Source of the DNA: Notospermus geniculatus
Taxonomy: Eukaryota > Nemertea > Pilidiophora > Heteronemertea > Lineidae
Assembly (NCBI GenBank): GCA_002633025.1
Contig: NMRB01000825.1
Coordinates: 24,397-88,396 of the forward strand
Length of the DNA stretch: 64,000 nt
Direction of reading: 5' to 3'
Shown: piece after piece, positions 50,251 through 61,949 of the stretch
How positions within the stretch are numbered: position 1 is the stretch's first letter
Layout of the letters: the number at the start of each line of letters is the position of its first letter
Position numbers and translations under genes: made by a program
The notes under the pieces: model-generated
What the model was told of the DNA's origin: nothing
The model's input: only the letters and a program-made list of their open reading frames with translations
The model's database searches: none

Positions 50251-51301
50251 AAGTTTTAATTGGAGATTCGGTCATCATTGTACGCGGGAACTGCTTGTTT
50301 ATTTTAAACAGGCTACATGTAAGCTTATAGATCATCTCATTTAGGTATACACTTGAAAATGTCAAAGTACTACTCCTGGACACCGCGAGAGCGGTGTCGT
50401 TACCACCAGCGATCAAGGGACATAGGTTACACCATGTATATGCAGAAGATCGTAGTGATAACCGCGGTGCTGACACATGCATGACAATACATTATAAAGC
50501 CTTATGTGTCGTTTTAATGTTCGAATCACTTAGGATACCAGCAGATACAGAATTTGATTACATGTACATGATTGAATAGATGACAGCTGAATGATAACCA
50601 TATCCATACGTCTGATATGATATTATACAATGATACAGGCATTCCCTCGAATACGTATGTAGGCCTATACGATACATTTTTCCCACCATTTTTCGAGGTT
50701 GCACCTGCAGTGTAACGCAAGGTGCGCGTATAATAGCCTGATAGGGATTTTCGACATGACATTGGATTATTCATGATCATTCACAACTTGGTAACACAAA
50801 AAAGGTTATCCGGGTTGGTAATCACAGTCGAACACTTCGTTCGTATACCAAGGATCGAACTGTACGTGAGAGCAGACAAGAGGATACCTCCGGTCATTTT
50901 CATCGCTACCAAACTCTGAACGCCAAAAATAACTCGGGGAAGGAAAAGTGTCATCTACTCATCTACTGGAAGCTTCGCCATGTTGACAATATAGATTGTG
51001 ACGCCACTGGGATGGCCCTCTATCAGGCTTACATTTCCGGCAGGTAGGCTGATAAGCAGCTTTTCGACTTCGCTCTAATATCGCCCAGGTTAATATTATT
51101 CATGCTCCCCCTCCCGCCAATGGTTGCCAATCCCTCCCAACACGGCGACTGACGGAATAAGCAATGCCGTGGCAGAAGGGGAAGCGTAACCTCGGCTTAC
51201 TTCTTTTTTTCAGTCTTTTGAACGGCTTTCAACCCAAGTTTTTAGAGCGGAGACGGAAGTCATGTGACACCGTGGTCGTCCCAACACAAAGACAAGACGA
51301 C

Positions 51302-53292
51302 ATGAAGATTGTTCTCCTTGGCCGAGCATACAGCGGAAAGACTTGTCTCTTTCACAGATTTGTGTCGGAAGCCTTCCTTGGTGGACAAAAAGGACGTTAT
51401 CAGACTGTAAGTTTATCTGCCTCCTGTCTCTATTCATTGCCATGGTGGCATGCAAGCTCGTGTGCATATTTTGTGTAGTGTAAAGAATGGATTTTTATTT
51501 GCGTATCAACATTTGGTCGACATCTTTCCAAGGGCAAACATCCGCCAAGTAACCTCTTTTACTTTTGCAGACGATTGGTGCGGCGTACGGCTCCAAGGAA
51601 GTGAAGATAAATGAGAGCCGGAGTCTAAAGCTGGGGATTTGGGTAGGTCTTTCTTGGTCTCACTTTCTTTGGCAACGTGACCTTGCAACGGCCCGGATCG
51701 GGCTCAGCGGCACGTTTGGACTGGCACCACCTTTAGGCCGAGTTCCCTTGTGGCGTGTTCCCTTCTTCCGTGGATCCTATAGCCGTTAAGGCGATGAGAC
51801 CTGCATGGCCTTGTGCCCTATGGGAACGGCCAATAAGCAAATCGAAGGTTCATTCTCTCTGTTCATTCTCTCACCAACCGCAGTTAGTGTAGTGTCTTTA
51901 TGTCAGGGACAGACTGGGTGTAGGTTCTGCTGTTGGTTTGGAGATGTGGCACCAGCTGTTGTCTCGTTGTGTCAGAGAACTCTGCAGGGAAGTCCAGGCA
52001 CCTCGAGGGGCTCTAGGCACTGCGGCAGGTTTGGACCTGTGGGACCAAATGTTAGGGAAAGTTTAGGCACCTCAGGACCCTGCCTTCCTTTGGCTAACGA
52101 CCGGGGCTACGATTACAACATGTCATCAACTTGAACTGACGTCATTAAACCTCCATTTGTCAGGACACAGGTGGGTCTGAACGTTTCGAGGCGCTGTGCC
52201 GTCTGTATTACAGAGGTGCTGGAGCGGCTGTGGTTTGCTACGATTTGACCGACCGAAAAAGTGCCGATCGCGCCCAGTTTTGGATACAAGAACTTCGGGA
52301 CAACGTACCGGTGAGTAGAATGATATTGCATTGTGGAGGTTCCGCTCAGTTGTCAATGATCTATCTATTATTCATAATTCTTCCATTTTACACTTACCAA
52401 TGTGATGTTATCTTCCAGGATTGTCATGTTTATCTGTGTGGCACGAAAAAAGATTTGCTGGTCGAACCTTATGACATGAAACGTCAAATACACGAAGCAG
52501 AATTAGAGGAAATGAAATGTGGTAAGTGACGGCAAAAAATTGCTGATTTAGACTATGGTCTAGTGCACTATCAAATGTACAAGCCCCCCGTATATCAAAA
52601 ATATTTTTGCCTATATGGAAACGTAGACATACATGAAGGCTATTCAGGATTTGGATTCTTTTTCAGATTTTGACGTCAGTGGCGTGTATGAAACATCCAG
52701 CAGGACTGGAGNGCTGCTAGCGAAACTCGTCTGTTTCCTACTTTTCTGGCCTACCGTATCTATCTTCGTTTATTTTGATTCCAGAAGAACTTTTTAAACA
52801 AATTACACAGGATTTCGTTGAGGAGCAAACAGAAAAAGAAAAAGATAATGGTGAGTAAGGTCATGGACCATGGTTTGAAGTTTTTCTCCTCGAGAGGATC
52901 GTCCGTTTCTGAACATCGCTTCGACGCCCACGCCATCTTGGATTTCTAACGGCGATTTTATGCGTGCGCACTTATCTGGTAGGATGTCGTGACCAATCAG
53001 CCTACCAGATATTAAAGTGCCATCGCACAAAGTCTGTGCAGAAATGAAGATGGTGGCGGGGCGGGCTGTCGAATTACAAACCTACAGGTTACTGCTGTAT
53101 TACTAGCTGTGTCTGCGGCCAAGCCGCTTCGATTCGAGTTCATTTTCGGCAATTCATGTGACACTCAACCATAACAGAAATCAACTTGCTCTTTCAGAGA
53201 TTACTAGGAACGACATGAATGCTAATCGCTTTAGCATCAACCTCTTTGAGAAGACGGACTCTGAAGGCAATACAAAGTGTGCTTGCGGCTAG
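51302..53292 (+). CDS. RAB24: Rab24-like small GTPase
   Basis: Exons are 51302-51406 (or from 51214), 51571-51642, 52164-52310, 52419-52521, 52667 to about 52711, 52785-52850 and 53198-53292. The P-loop is [18 protein letters not shown] and LKLGIWDTGGSER match the Rab24 pattern TIGAAF...LGIWDTAGSER, with Ser replacing the catalytic Gln of other Rabs. [26 protein letters not shown] (Thr for Asn in NKxD) and ETSSRTG also agree with Rab24. The C-terminus is KCACG, a two-cysteine end for prenylation; vertebrate Rab24 ends CCHH. Rab24 acts in autophagosome handling and has low GTPase activity. A 1-nt N at 52712 falls where the exon 5 donor should be, so that junction is unresolved. The first ATG of the conserved domain (51302) may not be the true start, because the frame is open upstream. 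Confidence 0.9.
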
Positions 53293-55343
53293 TCAAACCA
53301 CGCCATGGTCTTTTAAAGGACGATTACAAATCTAAAATCTCCAAGTTGAGGTGTCAAATGTGATAATATTCGGGACATTGGTGTTGGCGTTGTCCTGTTG
53401 GTTAAAGATGGCCAGTTTTTATCCCTTGTCTGTCGCTGATGCAGGCGTGATTGAATCTCGATGCCCCGGCTTCCTGATACCGCCTGTCAGTTGTCATGGG
53501 ATCAAGGATCTTGAGAATACAATGAATGGTACACTGCACATTCAGTGCCGGTGTAACGTTTTTCAGCGAGGCCCGTGTGCCAGTGTGACGTTACAATAGA
53601 CTGACGGAATAAGCCGCGACTTGACAATGAGCGACACACTACACAGAGAAACAGCGAGTCCGTTTTCCAGTGTGTTCCGAACAATGGGAATCACACAGAA
53701 AATCGGCCACACTGAAAAACGTAACACCTGGATCCCATATCGGGGGGGGGGGGGGGGNGGGGGGGGGCGCAGTAGATTCCATCATCAAACGAGTACCTTC
53801 GATTTGACGACATGTTGATCTGTGAATCCAGAATCATTCTGTCATGTACGATACCGGTGCCATTTTTATAATAATTCCCTTTTTATTTGAACGCTTCTGC
53901 CCGATACGACCACAGTCGAGGAGCGCATCTGGATTTTGCTCCCGAGTTAGATGTACATTTTATTCTCTATGCAATCTGCAGTGAGACCGAAACAAGCACT
54001 AGCCCAATAGTGTTTGAATACAAGCACTAGCCCTATATTGTGTTTGAATACAACTATGTGGCGGATGAGGCGGTGACCAGCCATATTATGCAGAAACGTT
54101 GGCTAAAACCTCAATTACAGTACATGTTTTGTAAATATTTGTGTAAGTTGCAGTATGATCGTCAGGTAATAAAGAATGACAGACAATTTGAGTGTGCTCC
54201 AGGCATTCAAGTAAAGATTTTATGCGTTCTTATGTACGAGAGCTACAGTTCATGGGCAAGCTCCGAAATGTGACGTTTGGCCGGCATCGTGTTCTGTCAG
54301 TTACGAAGGAGACTGCAATTCATGTCGTGCACAAAATAGCTTCTTAGATGCTCGAGAACATGTCTGTGATTAACTTATAAACAGATCTGAAATACGGCAT
54401 TGATCTGTATTAAGAGTTTGGGATGGCATCATCACCATTTATCTCTCTCCGAAGTTCATTACACTTCGGTAGCTCGACTTGAAAGTGCCAGCCTGAAGAA
54501 GACCCCATGCAGTTGGGGTCGAAAATTTGCTAAGATTCTGGGAATTGACTTCCTGTTTATCATCATTTTGTGTGTCAATTTCTGTGCTTCTACTTTTCTT
54601 TGGATATCTCTCTCCGAACATTCGATCTAGTCGGAAGAATCACTCATGACTTCCTAAGTGGGAGATGAGGTTAGAAAGGAAAATCACGCTTCACAAATTC
54701 GTCCATCATGCTCTGTTCTCATAATCCCCTGTTCTCAGAATCCCCTGGTTAGGATGACTACGGTGACCTTCACTTGATGACAACTTGAAATAAATATATC
54801 GGCGTCTTCCGGTTGAGGTTATTCCACAGTTCTGCATCCTGAGGAGAGAACCATCCTCTTCGGCCCGGTAAGTCGCTTCGCCCCGATTTTACTCCAGAAA
54901 ATCTCTCCCTTTTGAAGTTTTTTCCGCAGTTTATGTACGGCCCAGCAATGGCCATGCATGATCGTTTAGTTTACGTAAGTGGTAACAGTGTCCGGAATCG
55001 TCAGATATAACGACAGCCTGCCGCAACCTGATTACCCCCATCTGCATCGTACGGTGGACCACGAGGCACTCTCTCTACGCCCATCCCCCCCCCCCCNNNN
55101 TAAGAACAAAGTCATGTGAAAACCACATGCAGACGATTCCTTGGGAACTGCCTTTGTGGGTTCGACTCTGCCGAGAGGCCGCGTCCGGCGATGAACTTAA
55201 CTCTTCGTACTCTGCTTGGAAAGGCCTTAATCACGTCAGAGGTTGTGGCTTCCGTTACCATCGGTGAACCAAACTGAAGTGGGGTGAACCACTACCGTGC
55301 ATTCTGTTTCAGTGGTATCACTAAACACAGCCGGATCTCAAGG
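53293..55343. other. Intergenic with repeats
   Basis: A GACGGAATAAGC-family repeat (about 53540-53730), a G homopolymer with an N at 53758, an AATAAA at 54168-54173 (possible Rab24 polyadenylation signal about 880 bp past the stop), a GAAGACCCC repeat (54460-54551) and a C-run plus N gap (55085-55100). No supported exon; a 5' untranslated exon of the next gene could lie here. Confidence 0.5.
54460..54551 (+). repeat. GAAGACCCC/GGGGTC hairpin repeat, copy 3
   Basis: CCTGAAGAAGACCCCATGCA is followed by GTTGGGGTCGAAAATTTGCT and TTGACTTCC. The same order is in 26195-26363. Similarity extends downstream to about 54600 (TTGTGTGTCAATTT compared with TTGTGTGTCGATTT at 26386). Confidence 0.65.
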
Positions 55344-58044
55344 ATGTCTGTCTGGACGTACGCCGAAGGCTACCGGAAGGATGTCGCTGAGGCAACTGCC
55401 AAGTACCAACGTCTCCGAGACATGGACATCTTCGTCTTGGACAACTCGATCCGTGAGAGTACCGTAGGACAGCTGAGAGGACACACCATGGAGGAAAAAT
55501 GGGAAATCTTCGATGAGGCGAGAAAGTGTGGCTTCAACAACAACGTCGTGGCGTCGTTCTCTCACATGACTCGTGTTGATGACGACTTCATTGAGATGTT
55601 GATAGCAGCGGGGATCGACCCTGAAGGCCTATGGGCGTTCTCCGAAATTACTGTCGGTAAGTCTTTTCTTCCAACTTTGACAATCAGCGGAAAAAGCAGT
55701 CCTAGCGTGTCCAGGCCTACCGGTAGAAGTGGCTGCCGAAGCAAAGATAGCCAGCGTAAAAACTACTTTCTTCTCCATTCCACTCATCATTGGAGATGCT
55801 CCTGTTGGCAGGACAACTCTCAGTAAAATACAGTACTGTCAGTCCCAAGGGTGATCTTGAGATACATGTAGTCCACTGTTAGCCCGGTCCTCTAAGGACG
55901 AAAGTAAAAGGGTTCAACAAGAATCTTTTATATTTTCTTCTCTCTTTCAGGAATTAAGAACAAAATTCCTGATAAAGAGAGGGTTCCACTCGGCATCGAA
56001 AAGCTGAAGAGGGTTGGCATGTATAATGTCATCCTTGAAATCGATCTCGGTGACTTGACCTACAACTTTGAGGAGTTTACAATCGAGGATATGTGTGGCC
56101 TACTCAAGAAATGGATCCACTGGATTCATGACAACCTCAACAAGAACGCCAAGGCACGTATCCTCTACGTTTGTCCTTGAAGAAGGTTGCCGAGCTCTAC
56201 GACAAAAGGTTACTCAAAAATGGCGGCTGTTTGTCCGACACCTCCTCGTCGCTCACACCCTATGCTCTCTTCTGCAGGTGATGGTTAACATCCGTGATCC
56301 CCCAGAGACCTTCCCTGACCACCCAGAACGTGTCTTCAAAGTCGTAGAATTCCTCGCCAAGCTGTCGAATGACATCAGACCGTTTGGTATGATGTTTGAG
56401 GAGCCGAGAGGGAAGACCTTGCCTGAAGAAGCGGGGATGTGGACCAGATACATCCGCCGTGTAATGAAAGACAATGGTTGGGAATCAGGGCACCTGCTGG
56501 CCCATGTTCACGAGAAGTTTGGATACTGCGATGCATTACAACTACACGTATGTATTCTGAACTTGTCAGTGTCAGCATTCCAGGAACTCAGATCTCCCGC
56601 TCCGATGTGTGTCCGTTGCTGATCCTGTACCAAGATACCAAGTATTGGCGTTCGACATCTTATTTGTAGCATCTTTTTTACAGTGCTTGATGGACGGTGC
56701 TACTGGTATCTGGTCCAGCGTCTGTTCGGAAGGGGCAGCGATGGGCGCTGCTTCATCCTGTGTGACTCTCATCAACCTCGTCCGGCTCGGCAACACGAAA
56801 GTCCGGGAGAAGTACAAATGTGAATACCTCCGTCAAGCTGCTATTAACGTCACCAAGATCACCACAGGGAAGCTGCCCCATAAGAAACAACCTATCTTTG
56901 GCCTCAGAGCTACCGACTTCGTCTTCGATTTGAGGCCAGAGGACTTCGACTTGGCTAAGTTCTTTGGCCAGAAGGCAGAAGTCCGTATCACCACTTTGGC
57001 TAACGAGCAGATGATTCAGCAGCGTCTGAAAGATCTGTTCGGGAATGATCCTCAGTTTACACTGGATCTGGCACACGAGATGAGGGAACTCATTCTGGAG
57101 GATCTAAGAACTGGAAGGTAAGGTACACTAACCCATCTAAAGCAAGGTTCATTGGCACACGTAAAAATCTATCAAATGGACTTCAGCGTTGTCGTATCCG
57201 GAAAACTAGGGGCAAACGGACTGGAAACGGATCGGATCCTTGTGCCAATGAACCTTGCTTAAGTAGGCCTACATGTACCTCTGACTTGGGTCCGTGTGAT
57301 TCTGTATAATGGTCCGACTTGATTCATATAGGCTAGTTGCTCTGAAAGCAGACGACTTCGATTTCCATCCGATGGACGCCTCTGATTGGTCAATCACTTT
57401 CACGATGGTAGTCTCGGTCACCCAGCTGCTGTTTTGAATCTGATGATCCGTGTAGCAGTACTGCGGAAACGGCTGGCTGCGCGAGACTAGCACAATGGCG
57501 TCATGGCATTAGTAAAGTGTGTTGATGCAGGTTGTAGCGAGTTGATGCAGGAGTCATGCATGATTCCGATCCTTCTTGCAGGAAAGAAGAATACATGAGC
57601 CCTGTTGGCTTGGCCATGCTGCTTGACCGAGCTGGCGGGAAGTTGACCGAACGAATGCGAGATTGTGTGGAAGCCTTGGAGCTCAACAAAGCCAATGCCA
57701 AACGGATTATCAAAGAAATCCGTCACCAATGGGATCAATTTGATCTTGAGGAGCGATTTGAGGGAAAATACAACGATATGTTGAAATTTGATTCCTTCTA
57801 CAACGGCTTCATGGCGCCCTACTTCTCCTGTTACCGCTGTAATGACACCTACAAGGCACTTCAGGCCATCGACATGGATCATGATGGTCATGTCGACTGG
57901 AGCGAGTTCCTCGTCTACATCAAGTGGGCACTTCACCAGTACCCAGAAACGGAGACTGCCCAGGAGGCGTTGGATATTGCGTTCAGGAAGGGCCTGATTC
58001 CGGCAATGAGGGACGAGTACTTTAGGAAGTATGCCAGAAAGTAA
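55344..58044 (+). CDS. HMGL-like (pyruvate carboxyltransferase) domain protein with C-terminal EF-hand
   Basis: Five exons: 55344-55656, 55951-56153, 56278-56547, 56684-57117 and 57582-58044, giving 560 aa. Residues 28-39 read DIFVLDNSIRES, equivalent to the D-x-x-x-R-[DE] start of DRE-TIM metallolyases (HMG-CoA lyase, isopropylmalate and homocitrate synthases). Residues 248-254 read HVHEKFG, matching the conserved metal-binding HxH...G strand. An acidic, glycine- and alanine-rich stretch (CSEGAAMGAASS) follows, as in that family. Residues 504-515 (DMDHDGHVDWSE) are a canonical EF-hand loop with all calcium ligands, so calcium binding is likely. The substrate is unknown. The fusion of a lyase or synthase barrel with an EF-hand is unusual. 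Intron 2 seems to use a GC donor (AAG then GCACGT at 56154). The start is the first ATG after an acceptor at 55311. Possible polyadenylation signal at 58390-58395. Confidence 0.88.
57139..57260. mobile_element. Foldback element in intron 4 of the HMGL-like gene
   Basis: AAGCAAGGTTCATTGGCAC at the left pairs perfectly with GTGCCAATGAACCTTGCTT at the right. The inner part pairs partly. About 122 bp, no coding content. Confidence 0.8.
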
Positions 58045-60070
58045 ACTGTCCAGATTGTCATGCAGTCATCAGGAAGTGTGGAATGATGAAGAACACTCAG
58101 GAAGTAGGCCTACTGGCTACATTGTAAATGATGAGGGCCACTAGTACATGTATTAATATATATATCAGCCTTGCGGACACCTCTCTATAAGGACACCTCC
58201 CCATTCACATTCTTTCATTCCAAAAAATTCAGAATTTCAAATTATGTCCTCGGTAATAAGGACACCTAAATACTATATTGAGTTCAAAACCACACAATCG
58301 AGGACACTTTTGAGGGAAAATATGTTGTCAACTTTGACCATCTCTGTTGTTTTATTCCATGAAAAATGTATCTATTCAAGATCTAGTTAAATAAACGATC
58401 CGCTAGGCGGCGCGGGTCATTAATTGGTCTGCGATGAATCGCTACTATACTAGTACATGTATGTGAGGAAAACACGTTTCCATTCATACTCGGGACTTTG
58501 GTTGGTTGTAGAGACACGGTGACGAAATAAAGTCGAGCTATGTATTCGAACGAATTATGCTTCCAGTCCTTATTGAGTCGGCATGCAGGTGTTCATGCAG
58601 CTTCTTTACTGCACCCCACCACCACACACGTACATTTGAAACTTTGTACATTCCTTTCAGACCTGCCCTCGTCCTTCCGTGAAGACTCCGACGACGGAAG
58701 TCGTCCATGTCGTCACGACTAGGCCCTACTGGGGAAGGGGTTGAAGGCTTTCGGCGTCGTCCTTCGTGTTGTTGACCACTCTGCTGTCATGACCACTCTC
58801 TTCCAGATTGTGAAAATACGCCCTCTTTCTTTCATTTTTTTCCTTTTCCTTTAAAAAAGCCATTCAAATCCGGCGCCTCGCTCACCTGTCGACCTCGTTA
58901 ACGTAGAATAGCCAGATGGATCAATAGTTATTGGTGGTTACGGTAGAAAGACTCACAATGGTCGGCAGTCATAAATAACAAAGCTTTCACATCCAGGATA
59001 TGAACGCAATACCACAATGGCGGCGAGGGAGAACTTTGTCGTCCAAGACAGAACGAATGGTGAATGATATACGTTCGCAACTAGCCTTTGGTCATATTCG
59101 TTCAGAGCAGGCGTTGACCATACAGAAAGGACTTCCACCAGTGATGGTGCAGCCAAGTTTTGTGATGGTGACGAGACGAAACGAACGAGAGTGGTCTTCT
59201 AGGTGAGTCCATTGTCGAGTCCATGATTGTAACGACAGAGTGCCTTATCGCTGGTGACCTAATTCCCGGTGGACGCACTGGAAAACGCCGTAATGTGCAG
59301 CATCTATTTTTTGGTAGGTCGAGGGGGAGGGGACGTGACACACCTGCAGACGTTACAGTAGGCCTACGTCCCCCCACGCCCCATATCATGCGATTTGGCA
59401 ATGTGCGGCTTTAAAATGATAATTTGGATGCCTTTCCTGACTCAATTCGAACACAATATATGTCGATCTATACTTGGAGGAATTATACTGACAGTATAAT
59501 TCCTCCAAGATCTATACGATAATAATGAATAGGCTATAATATACTTATTTCGAGTCATATTTTTTCTCATAATAATGAGAAAAAGATATGTTAAACCAGG
59601 AAAAACGGCCAAAACGTATGTAGGTTACCCGGTCTTGAATGACAGATCTAATCTATCACCTGACTGGATTTTGTCTTTAAGTTGTTTTCGGGGATGTATC
59701 GGATGACTTAGGTATCACTTTCACTTTTCTTGGAGCCATTTCCGAATCATTCAACCTTTCTTCTTGTCAACACAACCTATCTCTGGTCAACAACTGTGAC
59801 GGGAGACTGCGATCTAGTATTCAGGAAGACGCTGTGCATCTCTAAGAGAAAGTTGAGCATCACCTTTCGTCACTAGCCGACAGCAAGGCTCATCCGTCAT
59901 GACGCGATAGGCCAAAGTGTGTGACCGATACCCAAGTTTAGGAATGTCATCACGGTGGAAAGGTCTTTTGCATTCTTGCAGGCTAGTCATCCTTTCTTCG
60001 TCATCGTCGCTACGTCATGTTGTCTCTGTTTTCAGATTGTAACACGTGACTACTTGACTGAAAAAGTGAC
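58045..60070. other. Intergenic; one short palindromic element
   Basis: Contains the HMGL-like gene's 3' untranslated region, the AATAAA at 58390, and the 37-bp palindrome at 59473-59509. The frames at 58540 and 59000 are short and I do not recognise them. Confidence 0.45.
59466..59516. mobile_element. 37-bp perfect palindrome with 7-bp direct repeats (copy 2)
   Basis: Positions 59473-59509 have the same arms as copy 1 (CTTGGAGGAATTATACTG and complement), with a central A instead of T; read on the other strand the two copies are identical. The flanking repeat is ATCTATA at 59466-59472 and 59510-59516, different from copy 1. Confidence 0.8.
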
Positions 60071-60694
60071 ATGGCCCACCTGAACCCAGCCTTCGTCCCT
60101 ACTGACAGTACACCCGGGGCCTCCGACGCCTCCCTCAACAGAAGATGGCCACCGGTCGTGGTTCAGCCGATTAAGATGGAGAAGTGTGGACGAACGCACA
60201 AGGAATTCAACTCGGCACGAGGAGCAAGGACGTGCGCTTGGGTGATCGTTGTCGGAAGTGTCGTGGTGTTTGGGAGTTGTATCGCCATCGGTGTGAACAA
60301 GGGGGACGTCGCATGGTCGGCCGTAATCGGTGTCATATACCTCATTGCTGGAATTCTATGCCATTTGTCGTGCTGGTACAAGTTGACGTTATGTATTTCT
60401 CTGGCCACAGCTGCCGTGCTGATATCAGCCGTCCTCGGACTGGTCCAGATTATGTGGGCTATCATAGCAATAGTGGCATATTCGGAAACTGATTCAAAAC
60501 GTTTGAACAAGACAACAAAAATAGTTCTCTCTGCAAATATTTTGCTGGGGTTGATGGCCGTAGTTGCCATAGTCAGCGCGATCATCTTTACGGTAAAAGG
60601 ATGTAAGGTTCTTTTTTCACACAAAGACAAACCTTCGCACCAAAAATACAGAGCGACACCACAACGGACTAATAAAGAGGAAGTATTTATTTAG
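60071..60694 (+). CDS. Four-helix integral membrane protein, unrecognised
   Basis: A 207-aa single-exon frame, ATG 60071 in a good context (GTGACATGG). A 50-residue polar N-terminus is followed by hydrophobic segments at about 55-75 (WVIVVGSVVVFGSCIAIGV), 80-101 (VAWSAVIGVIYLIAGILCHL), 106-137 and 151-174, then a basic cytoplasmic-type tail (HKDKPSHQKYR). The four-span layout with short loops and both termini polar resembles MS4A/CD20-like or similar tetraspan families. I cannot see a diagnostic motif and do not assign it. No signal peptide. There may be a non-coding 5' exon, because a pyrimidine tract ending TTTTCAG precedes it at about 60035. Confidence 0.75.
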   Translation: MAHLNPAFVPTDSTPGASDASLNRRWPPVVVQPIKMEKCGRTHKEFNSARGARTCAWVIVVGSVVVFGSCIAIGVNKGDVAWSAVIGVIYLIAGILCHLSCWYKLTLCISLATAAVLISAVLGLVQIMWAIIAIVAYSETDSKRLNKTTKIVLSANILLGLMAVVAIVSAIIFTVKGCKVLFSHKDKPSHQKYRATPQRTNKEEVFI

Positions 60695-60884
60695 TGTTCC
60701 ATGTTTGTGACAGTTTTTAAATATCTCCCACAAATTACTTGAGACGCCAAGTGTCCGTCATATAAGGTACAGTACATTGACATTGTTGATGCCAACGGTG
60801 TCACCGCCGCGCCGTCTGAAGACAATGCGGGCCACTCGCCACAATTCAAGTGAACTTGTGTTCTTAATTATCTTCATATATCGA

Positions 60885-61065
60885 GGCCCGGTGTAATGTT
60901 TTTCACTGCCCCCCGTTTGCCAATGCCCCCCGAACAAAAGATTGACGGAATAAGCTGCGACGTGGCAATGGGGGAGGCACTGATCAACATGTCTTTCTGT
61001 ATTTGAGTGTCCGCCGAACAAAAGCGGGCATTGTCATACGGGGGACATTCTCACACATTACACCT
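60885..61065. repeat. GACGGAATAAGC-family dispersed repeat
   Basis: This contains CGGTGTAATGTTTTTCACTG and TGACGGAATAAGCTGCGAC, then a second half with ACATTACACCTGG. Similar blocks are at about 53540-53730 and 31000-31215, with fragments near 20290, 47351 and 51150. Both ends point inward, so it is probably a foldback family with terminal GGTGTAA(C/T)GTTTTTCA. Confidence 0.6.
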
Positions 61066-61491
61066 GGTCGAGGCCTACGCGGTCACTTCGCCATATCGGA
61101 CTACGCCCCAGTGGTGTAGTCCGAAGGCGTGGGGATCAACCCTAACCATTCTCCAAGCGGGAGTCGGGCCACATCTTCTCTTCGTGTTGCAATGGAGGGC
61201 TCGTCCAGTTGTGACAGGAATCAACGTCCTAGGAATGCAAGTCCGCCAAACAATAGCCCGGTATTGTAAGGTTATGTCCGAATGGTCATGGTCTCCATAG
61301 CCTTATATTCTAATCCCCCCGCTTTGAACAATAGGACCGGACTTTGATTCCAGCGGGACTTTGATTCCTGTCACACCTGTGCTGATGTAAAGCTTTTCCG
61401 TGTTGTGCAGATGTCTCAGTTGAGCGAAAACATGACATAAAATTGAAATGCGTATATTCCCGGGTTGGCCTATGAACAATTGAATGCCGTA

Positions 61492-61559
61492 CTACCGTGG
61501 CTGGAAAGTATCATATTTATTTTTTTTCTGAATATTTTTTTTTCTAAATTATTATTTTT
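61492..61559. repeat. Inverted copy of the repeat at 1-91
   Basis: The reverse complement of this T-rich stretch matches 1-91 through GATACTTTCCAGCCACGGTA. It has one copy of the 20-nt block that is doubled at the window start. Confidence 0.6.
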
Positions 61560-61659
61560 CATTCTAAATTCGATTTTTTCAATATCCGCCGCCTGGCGAA
61601 AATTATTTTCGCCGTGCCCATANGGTTGCTGAAGGGATGCTTCCCTTTTGCAATTATCC

Positions 61660-61806
61660 TCTGTATAGTCACTCTTTCAATCTATTACTGTACCCTTACC
61701 GCACTTTTTGTACATTATTGCACCTTGTTTATTGTACCTCTTATCCCATGTAAGTTATACTTATACGGATTCAATAAACAATATTTGAATTTGAATTTGA
61801 ATTTGC
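61660..61806 (+). mobile_element. Possible non-LTR retrotransposon 3' end
   Basis: A pyrimidine-rich region leads to CGGATTCAATAAACAATATT and then a short tandem repeat of TTGAAT (61777-61804). Microsatellite tails after an AATAAA are typical of CR1/L2-type or related elements. No reverse transcriptase frame is present, so this is at best a 5'-truncated copy. Confidence 0.4.
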
Positions 61807-61949
61807 ATGTCATGTCTTTCGCATTTTGTCATGATTGCATGGTTGTTTTGTGCCGAAATAATCCAAGAGTAGCAACTGAATGAGATTCTCTTGATAAACT
61901 TCAGTTCATGTAACGTCCTTAGTCATTTAGTGGGTTAAATTAAGTCGAT

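Larger units (their letters stand above)
60695..61949. other. Intergenic with repeats
   Basis: A GACGGAATAAGC-family repeat (about 60885-61065), the inverted partner of the window's first 91 bases (61492-61559), an N at 61623 and a retroelement-like 3' tail (about 61660-61806). No gene seen. Confidence 0.5.

Noticed and set aside
57487-57936. A 149-aa minus-strand frame
   Set aside because: Antisense to exon 5 of the HMGL-like gene with its EF-hand.
61614-61883. An 89-aa frame
   Set aside because: Hydrophobic frame over a likely retroelement tail, with an N in its first codons.
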